Below are positions 6,810 to 13,850 of a stretch of DNA of 14,102 nt, one piece after another. Each line of letters opens with the position of its first letter. Within the stretch, counting starts at the first letter, position 1. The stretch is from contig CAZIOH010000130.1 of NCBI GenBank assembly GCA_964540815.1, positions 1 through 14,102 of the forward strand. The letters are read 5' to 3'. This stretch comes from CAZIOH01 sp964540815. GTDB taxonomy: Bacteria; Myxococcota_A; Polyangia; Fen-1088. Made by a program: the position numbers and the translations under genes. The notes under the pieces are model-generated. The model made no database searches and was not told the origin of the DNA. It saw only the letters and a list, made by a program, of their open reading frames with translations.

Positions 6810-7308
6810 ACTCGACCGCGCCCTCAAACAGCTGCGCCTGGGCGGCATGGCGGCTGTTTTGGAAAGCCGCCTTCAGCAGGCGCAAACCGAACACATGGCG
6901 CCCATCGACCTGATGTCCACGCTCGTGTCCGATGAGCTTCGTCGTCGAGCCGACAGCCTGCTCGAACGCCGAACCAAGCACGCCAGCTTCCCCGAGTCGG
7001 GCCGCGCCCTCGACAATTTCGACTTCGACTTCAACAAGAAGATGAATCGCCGGCTCATCTACGAGCTCGCCGCCGGCCACTTCGTCGCCAAGCACGAGGA
7101 CGCGCTCTTCTTCGGCCCGCCCGGCACCGGCAAGAGCCATCTCGCCCAGGCAATTGGTCGCTGCGCGATCCAGCAAGGTCACCGCGTCCTTTATCGCGAG
7201 GCGCACGCGCTCATCGAGGACCTCGCCGATGCGACCATAGACGGCACCCGGAAGGAGCTGCTGGCCGACCTCGCAACCGTCCCACTGCTCGTCATCGATG
7301 ACCTCGCC
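6796..7308 (+). pseudogene. istB: IS21-family helper ATPase IstB, C-terminally truncated
   Basis: AAA+ ATPase (DnaC-like) that forms an oligomer on target DNA and activates IstA. ATG 6796 overlaps the end of istA by 14 bases, and AAGGAG (6782-6787) is 8 bases upstream. The N-terminal helical domain (ELDRALKQLRLGGMAAVLES…RLIYELAAGHF) is followed by Walker A GPPGTGKS (residues 107-114) and Walker B LLVIDDLA (164-171). Immediately after Walker B the similarity is lost. The expected sensor-1 segment (TSNR-like), arginine finger and C-terminus, some 75-80 residues, are replaced by unrelated arginine-rich sequence, although the frame stays open to a TGA at 7501-7503. Without sensor-1 and the arginine finger it should not hydrolyse ATP normally. 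The break marks a deletion or recombination joint near 7308. Confidence 0.88.
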
Positions 7309-7456
7309 GGCCGCCGGTGCGATCGGCGGCAGCTGCTCTGGCAGAATCATCCCCCCTGCGGGTCATTCGCCACCGGGCTCTCGGCCCTTCAGGAGGCTCG
7401 GTCAAGAGTCGGACGCCGACCGCGGCGTTCCGCGCGCGCCGGAGACGTTCATTCCA

Positions 7457-7994
7457 ATGCCGCTCGCACCCGGCCAGTGGATCCAGCACAGGATCATGAG
7501 TGACAAGGGCGAGGCTTCCTTCGAGACCTCCAAGGTCCTGTCGGCCGAGGCTGACACGTTATGGATCGAGACGGTTCGGGACACCGACCGCGGACGGGCG
7601 GTGTCGCAGATGCAGGTCGCGGTCGGCAACCGGGAGGATCTCGCGCAGGTCGAGGTTTGGGCCATCAGAACAAGGACAGCATGGGGCGGATCTCGGAGGT
7701 CCCCCAGCCGAGGATCGGGCCGATGCAGTCCTGCCTCGGAAGGCTCTCTCCTGGATGGTCGTCCAATGAGAGGGTCAGCCGCAGGAGTCGGCCTCGGTGC
7801 CGCCCGGACGGTTCGCCGGCTGTTTCCGGGTGCGCTCGGAGTGCGAGTGGGCGGGTTTCTTTCACAGCGTCTGGGATTCGTGGTGGCAACCCGCCGTCCC
7901 GATCTTGGGAATGGTCCGGAGTCGCGAGGTGGGCAAGCCCTTCACGATGGAGCTGGTGAGCTACGGGCTGAGCGGCGCGTTGAGTGAACTCTGA
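7457..7994 (+). pseudogene. Decayed hypothetical gene, probably secreted protein, multiple frame breaks
   Basis: Three successive frames give one coherent protein. MPLAPGQWIQHRIMSDKGEA, then SFETSKVLSAEADTLWIETV and AVGNREDLAQVEVWAIR, lie in the first frame. KDSMGRISEVP follows from about 7673 in the second. RKALSWMVVQ, a TGA (7767-7769), then GQPQESASVPPGRFAGCF and SVWDSWWQPAVPILGMVRSR… up to GLSGALSEL with stop 7992-7994 are in the third. The 'GQW..HR' opening, the central 'E.D.DRGRAV' strand pattern and the 'VPAGRF.GC' segment resemble periplasmic or lipoprotein-like proteins of deltaproteobacteria with no known function. The N-terminus with its signal peptide is not recognisable upstream and was probably lost at the IstB junction (7308 to ~7430). 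At least two single-base indels and one nonsense codon make it inactive as it stands. Confidence 0.65.
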
Positions 7995-8008
7995 GGGCGA
8001 GCTGAGGG

Positions 8009-8021
8009 GCTCGAACCGAGC
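8009..8021. terminator. Small hairpin between convergent genes
   Basis: GCTCG (8009-8013), loop AAC and CGAGC (8017-8021) lie between the stop at 7994 (plus) and the stop at 8040 (minus). The stem has only 5 pairs and no T-run, so termination is a weak inference from position. Confidence 0.25.
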
Positions 8022-8039
8022 TGGTGCGAAGCCATCGGA

Positions 8040-8753
8040 CTACGGGCTACCAGGGACGGACCCAACGGCGGTTCGACCGGGGCTCAGTACGAACGGATAC
8101 GACACGACGAGCGTCGTGCGGCCGCAGAGCTCCGGGAATTGCCAGCGGTGTACGGTCGCAACGGTGCAGCTCTCAACCAGGGCGTCGCCCATCGTCGAGT
8201 CCTGGAGAGCCGCCGCGACGACCTGGCCCGAGGCTGCGATGGTGAACCGCACCGTCATCCGGCCTTGAAGATTGGGCATCTTGGCCAGCTGCGGCTCGTA
8301 GCAAGACTTCACCTCGCCGATATGGTCCCGTATGACTTGCCTGATGAGTCGCGCGTCCAGGTTCCCCTGTCCTGAATGATTGTCCCGTGCGGTGGGGGAG
8401 GGGATACCTGCCGGGCCAGGCGACGGGCTCGAGCCAGCTTGGGCCGCGCCAAGACCGGGGATAGAAACGGTTCCCTTCCCCTTCGGCTTCGACGTCGGAT
8501 CGGTCGTACACGGACCAAATATTGATGGCGAGGCTGCCAGCTCAAGCGGAGTGGGGCTCACGGCGGGATCGAGCGCAACATCTCTCGAATACACTTGCGG
8601 GAACCCCACGGGGACAACGGAGGAGGCGGGCTTCCTGTCGGGTACTTTGCTTGGAGGCACCCCCGCGCACGCGTGGGCTCCAAAGACAATGGAGAGCAGA
8701 AGGCAGGTTGAGCATCCGCGACCCACCCGAAATAGGTAGGGCGAAGGGACCAT
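8040..8753 (-). CDS. AgmX/PglI C-terminal-domain protein, probable lipoprotein or secreted
   Basis: The gene encodes 237 residues from ATG 8753. The N-terminus MVPSPYLFRVGRGC, then STCLLLSIVFGAHAC, looks like a signal peptide; cleavage could be at AHA|C, either as a lipoprotein with Cys29 or by signal peptidase I. A proline/serine/glycine-rich low-complexity region (residues ~31-130) suits a periplasm-spanning linker. The C-terminal domain (residues ~131-225) has the AgmX/PglI pattern: LIRQVIRDHIGEVKSCYEPQ, GRMTVRFTIAASGQVVAAAL, then VESCTVATVHRWQFPE and VVSYPFVLSP. The two cysteines (151 and 196) are the usual conserved pair. This TonB-C-like domain is common in myxobacteria, including gliding-motility-associated AgmX. 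The specific role here is unknown. Alternative starts at 8795 and 8861 exist; none has a clear Shine-Dalgarno sequence. A remnant ending at 8893 lies upstream in the same direction. Confidence 0.75.
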   Translation of the reverse strand: MVPSPYLFRVGRGCSTCLLLSIVFGAHACAGVPPSKVPDRKPASSVVPVGFPQVYSRDVALDPAVSPTPLELAASPSIFGPCTTDPTSKPKGKGTVSIPGLGAAQAGSSPSPGPAGIPSPTARDNHSGQGNLDARLIRQVIRDHIGEVKSCYEPQLAKMPNLQGRMTVRFTIAASGQVVAAALQDSTMGDALVESCTVATVHRWQFPELCGRTTLVVSYPFVLSPGRTAVGSVPGSP

Positions 8754-8892
8754 ATCGAAAGGACTTACTCTATCGTAGCCAGCGGACGGGAGCATCGTGA
8801 AGTCGAGCAAAATGCCTCTGGAGACGCACGACGCCCCCGACGCCAATCGGTGCGCGTCCATCGCCGGCAGCCGGTCACCCCGCCTCCCCCCG

Positions 8893-9093
8893 CTACGGAC
8901 CCTGGCAGACCTGCGAACAGAACTCCCCTCGGCAGACCGTCAGATTCACCGCCCGGCCGAGCGGATAGTCGGGATCCACCAGGCGGACCTTGATGGTGGG
9001 CGCATCGGTCGTCTTGGCAGCCCCGAAGCCCCCCCCTGTGCCAGGGTAGTTGACGCCCGGAGCGACGCGAGTCGTAACCGGGATCGGACAGCC
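8893..9093 (-). pseudogene. C-terminal remnant of a hypothetical secreted protein
   Basis: An open minus-strand frame to TAG 8893-8895 reads GCPIPVTTRVAPGVNYPGTG, then AAKTTDAPTIKVRLVDPDYP and LGRAVNLTVCRGEFCSQVCQ with GP at the end. The composition differs from the arginine-rich shadows around it: a beta-strand pattern, four cysteines, and an aspartate/threonine-rich stretch typical of exported proteins. No ATG or signal peptide precedes it. At about 9093-9122 it runs into the IS3-type orfA remnant lying in opposite orientation, so the N-terminal part was probably removed by that insertion or a deletion. The AgmX/PglI-domain gene follows on the same strand 140 bases later and may have been its operon partner. 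I do not recognise the family. Confidence 0.5.
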
Positions 9094-9122
9094 AGAAGAG
9101 GGCGAGAAATGATGACGAGGAG

Positions 9123-9317
9123 ATGGAGTACACGGAGACGTTCAGGGCGCGAATGGTCCGACGGATGCTGGGTCCCAAGGCGCTGACGGCGACGGCGCTG
9201 GCGGCGGAGGTGGGGATATCGCAGCCGACGCTGTCGCGCTGGCTGCGGGAGACAGCTACGGTTGAAGCGATGGACAAACGAAAGGACGAAGAGCCGCCCG
9301 GCGGCCCGAGCCCTTGA
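9123..9317 (+). pseudogene. IS3-family orfA transposase remnant
   Basis: The 64-codon frame begins MEYTETFRARMVRRMLGPKA, continues LTATALAAEVGISQPTLSRW and ends LRETATVEAMDKRKDEEPPG before TGA 9315-9317. The opening, the HTH (ALAAEVGISQPTLSRWLRE, residues ~27-45) and the basic linker are typical of IS3-type transposase OrfA proteins. The second half (a 'DWSAEEKLRVV…LR.GLHEA.L..WR' helical region in relatives) and all of orfB are missing. It is flanked on both sides by pieces of chromosomal genes in the opposite orientation. No terminal inverted repeat could be identified at either side. GAGGAG directly abuts the ATG, which is too close for an efficient ribosome-binding site. Confidence 0.75.
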
Positions 9318-9325
9318 CACTCACC

Positions 9326-9445
9326 GACTCCAAGGCCGCCATCGATCGCAGATCTGACTGCGCCCAGGATGCCTTTTGACCAGGCGTCCTCGCTCTGTTC
9401 GACTTGGTAGGCCGCTTTAACCACGTTGGTTAGGTCCGTCTTCAT
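9326..9445 (-). pseudogene. N-terminal fragment of a possible LuxR-like regulator
   Basis: ATG 9445 has a good ribosome-binding site (GGGGGAAAG directly upstream). The first 40 residues, MKTDLTNVVKAAYQVEQSED then AWSKGILGAVRSAIDGGLGV, resemble the start of a group of myxobacterial LuxR-type regulators that begin 'DVVEAAY…D..W..GI..A..P.LD.GLGV', an effector-sensing domain. After Val40 the frame continues only as antisense of the IS3 remnant, so the sensor remainder and DNA-binding domain are lost. Whether this fragment and the 8893-9093 remnant were ever neighbours cannot be told. The family assignment is from memory of the pattern and is moderate at best. Confidence 0.45.
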
Positions 9446-9677
9446 CTTTCCCCCACCACTCGATTGGAATCGGCCGTCGAAGGCGGCTGGACGATACCAT
9501 GGCGGATCGCCCGCGGACCGCGCGGAACCACCGCGTGCTACAGATCACGGAGGCGAGGCCCTGGTGCGCTCGGGAGGGAAGTCTAGAGCGAGTACAGTGC
9601 AGTTTACGTGGGGCCATACCGCCGCAAACTCGCGCAACCTTGATAGCAGCCATTGTTCAATTGCATCATCGGGTGGT
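9446..9677. other. Divergent intergenic region
   Basis: This lies between the minus-strand regulator fragment and the plus-strand membrane gene. Several frames run through it but their composition is not protein-like. No convincing -35/-10 pair or palindrome was found. Confidence 0.4.
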
Positions 9678-10440
9678 ATGGGCGCACCAGACAGTGTCGA
9701 TGATTCCGTCGAGGGGATTCATGAGCTCAGGCAAGCGCCGATGGGGTTCGGCACGGACATTCTGTCGGCGACCCACGCCCTCATCAATCAACCAACTGTG
9801 GCGTTGGTCTCCGTTTCTTTATCGTGTCTGCCGATCCGTTACGCTCGCCCGCAAACTGAATTCATGGCGCCTCATCCCAACGGCCGCTCCCTTGATATTT
9901 CAGCTGGGCTGGTTCGGTTCTGAACGCGTCTTCTTCATGCGTCAGTTCGAAGGCAGGAGCGTAAGCATGAGGCAGCTGGTCTCCCTGGCGCGGACGTTCG
10001 TCGGGCGCGTTCTCGCCCTCGGTCTGCTCACGCTGGCAGCGATGCTACCCCTTGCGGGTCTATCGTTCCTTCTCGGCGGCTCTCCCAAACAGTCCAGGTC
10101 ACCGCATCGTATCGTCTGGGGATGCATCTCCGTGGCCCTCGATTTCGCGTTCACCTTCGTCACACCGGCGTTGGCGCTGACGACCAGGTCGGTGCGAGGC
10201 ACCCTGCGAATCGGCGGTTCAATGCTCCGGCGGACATGGCCGCGCTCCGCGCTGTATGATCTGTTTCCGCCCCTTGCTCTCCGGGTGAACAGCCTCGCCT
10301 ACCCAGCGAACCTCCCGATGTTGGAGCTGATTGCCGCCGCGGGGCTGACGGTCGTGGGCCTTCTTGCCAAGGACGCGACGGTGGCCTTCTACCTTCGCGA
10401 AATCCTTGTCAACCATCAAGATGGAGCTGCGCGCCTTTGA
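9678..10440 (+). pseudogene. Multi-pass membrane protein with a frameshift
   Basis: The first frame starts at ATG 9678 (MGAPDSVDDSVEGIHELRQA, then PMGFGTDILSATHALINQPT and a hydrophobic VALVSVSLSCLP). Near 9870-9885 the coherent reading moves to another frame: PLIFQLGWFGSERVFFMRQF, then a helix at ~9975-10070 (VLALGLLTLAAMLPLAGLSF), one at ~10115-10185 (WGCISVALDFAFTFVTPALA), and a last one at ~10318-10375 (LELIAAAGLTVVGLLA). The linker ELRQAPM before the first helix and the FQLGW…ER/MRQFEG.S loop between helices look like one integral membrane protein of ~250 residues of unknown function. If the first part is discarded, a shorter start at ATG 9937 or 9967 (MRQFEG, MRQLVS) would still give a three-helix protein. 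It lies 98 bases before the M16 peptidase on the same strand. Confidence 0.55.
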
Positions 10441-10445
10441 AGGTC

Positions 10446-10478
10446 GAGCGAGAAGTCGCTCCCGCCAGTCGGTTTTTT
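10446..10478 (+). terminator. Possible terminator after membrane gene
   Basis: GAGCGA (10446-10451), loop GAAG and TCGCTC (10456-10461) form a 6-bp hairpin directly after the stop at 10440. A T6 run follows at 10473-10478. The 11-base gap between stem and T-run is longer than usual for an intrinsic terminator. Confidence 0.35.
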
Positions 10479-10538
10479 CCGGCGTTCCTATTGCAAACTG
10501 CATGACCGGCATTCTCTGCAGAAGGGTGGGTGGCATCG

Positions 10539-13511
10539 ATGGTCTGCTTGAGGGTGAATGTGAATGAGCGCTTGGTCGCGGAGCCCATCACGGGCGCCCG
10601 CGCGGTAGGCCATGGCACCTTCGCGCGTCTTTTGGCCAGGCTCTGGGCAGTCGCGCTGACGGTGGCATGCTCGACGACGCCCACCCTGCGCTCGGGCATG
10701 AAACCCGCCGACCGGCAGCAGCTGACCGCCGATTCGGCGCCCCCCACCAGCTCGCCGTCCCCTACCCTCGAATTCGATCCGCGGGTCCGAACGGGTAAGC
10801 TCGCGAATGGACTTGCCTACTTCGTCGAGCCGCACCTGGCCGCGAACAAGCGGGTGCAGCTGTTGCTCGTCGTCAAAGCCGGGCTACTGAACGAGCAAGA
10901 TGAACAGAACGGCGTGGCCCACTTCGTCGAGCACATGGCCTTCCGTGGGACCAAGCGGTTTCCCCAGCAGTCCCTCATCGATTTCCTCGAGCAGAGTGGA
11001 CTCACGTTTGGCGCAGACGCGAATGCGTTCACCTTGCCCGACCGGACAATCTACCTGCTCAGCGTGCCCACCGATGATCCCAAGTTGGTGGACATCGCTC
11101 TCGATGTGCTGGCCGACTGGGCTGTCGCCGTTACGTTCGACTCCGCGGAGGTGGAGCGAGAGCGCCGCGTCGTCCTCGCCGAGTGGCTGAGCCGTCGAGG
11201 GGTAGTTCAGCGGGCGAGCGACCAGATCCTGCCGCTCCTCGTGGCGGGCTCCCGATTTGCCGCGCGGTCCAGCTTGCGGGACAAGTCCGGGGTCGAGAGG
11301 GCTGGACGCGACCAACTCCTCGACTTCTATCGGCGCTGGTACCGGCCCCAGCGCATGGCAGTGGTCGCCGTGGGAGACATCGACGCCTCGGCATTCGCAG
11401 TCGCCATGGAGAAGCACTTCGGGTCCCTCGCTGCATCGCCGGATGCGGGCCCCACACCGATCTTCGACATTCCGGTTCGACACGAAGCGACCGCGGCCGT
11501 CATCACTGATGCCGAGGCGCCAGTCTCGATGGCGGGCGTCTGGTTCAAGCTTCCGTCGCAGGCCGTTCGTACCGAAGGCGACTACCGAGCCCAGGTGCTC
11601 TCGAGCTTGGCCTGCGTGGCCCTGACCCATCGACTGGGTGCGCTGGCGGCCAACTCGAACGCACCGTGGGATTCGGCGTCGGCGTCGCTCCTCTCGGGGC
11701 TCCTCGGACGTCTGGACGTCGTGCAGATCACTGCGTCGCCCAGGCCCGGAAAGGCCGGTGACAGCATCGAAGCCCTCCTGGTGGAGATCGAACGCGCGAA
11801 GCGGTATGGATTTTCGGCGCGGGAGGTCGAGCGCGCGGAACAGGAGAGGACCCGCATGCTCGACCATCGCGCGTCCGCGGAGGGCACCGAAGCGGGGGTC
11901 TCTCTCGCGGTGGCGCTGGCGGAAGGATTCGCGTCTGGCAATGCCGTGATGGGTGCGGAGGGAGAGAAGGCCCTTGCTGCCAAGCTCCTGCGAGACATCA
12001 GTGCTGCCGACGTCAGCCGCGCGGCTACTCGGCTCTTCGTCACGGGCTCCGAGCTGGTGCTTGCCCTGGGCGCCGCGCGCGATGCACTGCCCTCGAAGGA
12101 CGCCGTCCTCGCGGACATCGGCCGAGTCGAGCACCAATCGGTAGAGCGCTACCAGGACCATCCAGAGCCGCCAAGAAATCTGATGTCATCGACTCCGACC
12201 CCCGGCGAGATCATCCGTGAATCGGATATCCCGGAGATCGGCGTGACTGTCTGGACGCTCGCAAATGGAGCGAAAGTGGTGCTCAAGCACACAGATTTCA
12301 AAAAGGACGAGATCCTGGAACAGTCGGTCGGGTTCGGAGGCACGAACCGCCTTCCCACCCGCGCCTTCAGATCCGGGTTAGCTTCGACCGAGATCGTCGT
12401 GGCGAGTGGAGTGGGCGGGCACGATCGGCGGGCGCTGAGCAGGCTGCTCTCCGGGAAGGTGGTGACCGCCTATCCATGGGTGTCCGAGCAAGATCACGGC
12501 ATTCGCGCCAGCGGCTCCCCCATCGATGTTGAGACGATGTTCCAGCTTATCTACTCTTACAGCACCGCCCCTCGGCGGGACGAGGTCGCGTTCGAGGGGT
12601 ATCGCGCTTCGTCGCGCGAACGTCTTCGCCACCAGGACCTCATCCCCGGCATCCGGCTCCTCGATGCGCTCTTGGGCGGGCTCTGGGGCGCTGAGCCTCG
12701 CCGCCTACGACCGCGCTCCACCTCGGTCGACGAGCAAAATCTCGACGACGGGCTGATGTTCTATCGACAGATTTTTGGTGACGTGAGCGGGACAGTCTTC
12801 GTCTTCGTGGGCGACTTCGACGAGGGTGTCCTTCGCCCGCTGGTGGAGCGCTACCTCGCCAGTCTTCCCGGCGGGGGGGCCGGGGACACGTTTCACGACC
12901 TTGGTTTGCACAGGAAGAAGGGGGTCCTCTCCGTGCGAGCCGAGGCCGGAACCGATGACCGGGCCATGGTCAACCTCACCTATCATGGTGAAGTCAAATG
13001 GTCCGAGAATGCGCACACTGATCTCAATTCTCTGCGGGATTACCTCGCCATCCGGTTGCGCGAGGTGCTGCGGGTGCAGATGGGCGGCGTGTACACCCCC
13101 ACCGTCACCTACGACTTCGAACGAATCCCGTTCGACTCCTACTCCTTGAGCATCGGGTTCCCGTGCCAGCCGTCCCAGGTCGAGGACCTGGTCCGCGTCA
13201 CTCACGAGGTAATCGAGCGGACGAAGGCAGAGGGAGTCGAGGCAGCCTACGTCGAGAAGCTGAAGAAGATGCGAACCCGGGATCTGGAGCAAGAATATCG
13301 GACCAATGTCTTCTGGCTGGAGAGGCTGGTCGAGAAGTTCAAGATGAAAGAAGATCCACGAAACATCCTCATCCTTCACCAGCTCACGCAACGCGTGACG
13401 AGTGACAACATCAAAGAGGCCGCTCGCCACTTCCTTCGCGATGACCAGTACGTCGATGCCCGCCTGCTTCCAGCGCCAGGCTCCTCGCCCTCCACAGCGA
13501 ACCCGCCCTGA
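10539..13511 (+). CDS. M16-family zinc metallopeptidase, PqqL-like, probable lipoprotein
   Basis: The gene encodes 990 residues from ATG 10539 (GTG 10530 and GTG 10554/10560 are alternatives). A positively charged start and the hydrophobic stretch LLARLWAVALTVAC give a lipoprotein-like signal with Cys44, although TVAC is not the strongest lipobox. This suggests anchoring in the cell envelope. The first M16 unit holds the inverted zinc motif HFVEH (residues 128-132; the Glu is catalytic and the two His bind zinc). The third ligand is a Glu in VERERRVVLAEW about 76 residues on. The second, inactive half starts around residue 568 (VTVWTLANGAKVVLKHTDF) and ends with a helical C-terminus. Such two-unit enzymes close as a clamshell around peptides in the periplasm. 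Length and domain order match full PqqL-type proteases (~930 aa). The reading frame is clean throughout. The name PqqL refers only to architecture: no PQQ genes are nearby. Confidence 0.92.
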   Translation: MVCLRVNVNERLVAEPITGARAVGHGTFARLLARLWAVALTVACSTTPTLRSGMKPADRQQLTADSAPPTSSPSPTLEFDPRVRTGKLANGLAYFVEPHLAANKRVQLLLVVKAGLLNEQDEQNGVAHFVEHMAFRGTKRFPQQSLIDFLEQSGLTFGADANAFTLPDRTIYLLSVPTDDPKLVDIALDVLADWAVAVTFDSAEVERERRVVLAEWLSRRGVVQRASDQILPLLVAGSRFAARSSLRDKSGVERAGRDQLLDFYRRWYRPQRMAVVAVGDIDASAFAVAMEKHFGSLAASPDAGPTPIFDIPVRHEATAAVITDAEAPVSMAGVWFKLPSQAVRTEGDYRAQVLSSLACVALTHRLGALAANSNAPWDSASASLLSGLLGRLDVVQITASPRPGKAGDSIEALLVEIERAKRYGFSAREVERAEQERTRMLDHRASAEGTEAGVSLAVALAEGFASGNAVMGAEGEKALAAKLLRDISAADVSRAATRLFVTGSELVLALGAARDALPSKDAVLADIGRVEHQSVERYQDHPEPPRNLMSSTPTPGEIIRESDIPEIGVTVWTLANGAKVVLKHTDFKKDEILEQSVGFGGTNRLPTRAFRSGLASTEIVVASGVGGHDRRALSRLLSGKVVTAYPWVSEQDHGIRASGSPIDVETMFQLIYSYSTAPRRDEVAFEGYRASSRERLRHQDLIPGIRLLDALLGGLWGAEPRRLRPRSTSVDEQNLDDGLMFYRQIFGDVSGTVFVFVGDFDEGVLRPLVERYLASLPGGGAGDTFHDLGLHRKKGVLSVRAEAGTDDRAMVNLTYHGEVKWSENAHTDLNSLRDYLAIRLREVLRVQMGGVYTPTVTYDFERIPFDSYSLSIGFPCQPSQVEDLVRVTHEVIERTKAEGVEAAYVEKLKKMRTRDLEQEYRTNVFWLERLVEKFKMKEDPRNILILHQLTQRVTSDNIKEAARHFLRDDQYVDARLLPAPGSSPSTANPP

Positions 13512-13520
13512 TAGGCGGGT
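13501..13520 (+). terminator. Hairpin overlapping the M16 stop codon
   Basis: ACCCGCC (13501-13507), loop CTGATA and GGCGGGT (13514-13520) form a perfect 7-bp stem that includes the TGA stop (13509-13511) in its loop. There is no T-run because the IS3 end follows a few bases later; an original U-tract may have been displaced by the insertion. Confidence 0.5.
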
Positions 13521-13583
13521 GAAGCTGACCTGACCCCCGAAGACTGGACCACTTCGAATGCGAGTCCTTCAATCGGAGGACTC

Positions 13584-13850
13584 ATGAAGAAGAGCCAGTA
13601 CAAGGAAGAGCAGATCATCGCGGTGCTGAAGGAGGTCGACGCTGGGGCGAAGCTTCAAGACGTCATCCGCCGCCTGGGCGTCAGCGAGCAGACGCACTAC
13701 CGCTGGAAGGCCAAATACGGCGGGATGGAGGTCAGAGACCCAAAGAAGCTGAAGGCGCTGGAGGACGAAAATCGGCGCCTGAAGCGGATGGTGGCGGACC
13801 AAGCGCTCGACATTCAGGCGCTGAAGGCCGTCGTCGCAAAAGAATGGTGA
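13584..13850 (+). CDS. IS3-family transposase OrfA
   Basis: The DNA-binding subunit of the IS3-type transposase has 88 residues. MKKSQYKEEQIIAVLKEVDA opens the helix-turn-helix, which continues KLQDVIRRLGVSEQTHYRWK. After AKYGGMEVRDPKKLKALEDE comes a leucine-zipper-like coiled coil (NRRLKRMVADQALDIQALK) used for multimerisation, ending VVAKEW. This is the typical IS407/IS51-group OrfA, with normal length and all expected segments. GGAGGA (13575-13580) lies just upstream of ATG 13584, close but usable. Its end overlaps orfB by 7 bases, and the A AAA G run at 13838-13842 suits programmed -1 frameshifting to make the OrfAB fusion transposase. This element differs in sequence from the orfA remnant at 9123. 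Confidence 0.93.
   Translation: MKKSQYKEEQIIAVLKEVDAGAKLQDVIRRLGVSEQTHYRWKAKYGGMEVRDPKKLKALEDENRRLKRMVADQALDIQALKAVVAKEW
13838..13842 (+). promoter_or_regulatory. Putative programmed -1 frameshift site
   Basis: A AAA G (13838-13842) is in the right phase for a slip from orfA (GCA AAA GAA) to the orfB frame (AAA AGA ATG), 6 bases before the orfA stop. IS3-family elements use such A-rich slippery sites to make the fused transposase. Confidence 0.5.

Larger units (their letters stand above)
5094..7308 (+). mobile_element. IS21-family insertion sequence, right part missing
   Basis: The element shows an IstA-IstB gene pair with overlapping frames and, at its left, two subterminal repeats (5094-5113 and 5118-5138), an arrangement typical of IS21 ends. 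The exact left tip is uncertain and may lie a few bases before 5094. The right part is absent: IstB similarity stops at about 7308 and no matching right-end repeat is found downstream in the window. It is therefore probably immobile on its own, although IstA could still be produced. Confidence 0.8.

Noticed and set aside
8765..9325. Downstream part of the 226-aa minus-strand frame starting at 9445
   Set aside because: After residue 40 it is antisense to the IS3 orfA remnant and then out of frame with the secreted-protein tail; only 9326-9445 is retained.
10884..12161. Minus-strand ORF of 425 aa opposite the M16 peptidase
   Set aside because: The complementary strand has zinc motifs and full-length homology, and the antisense translation shows no domain.
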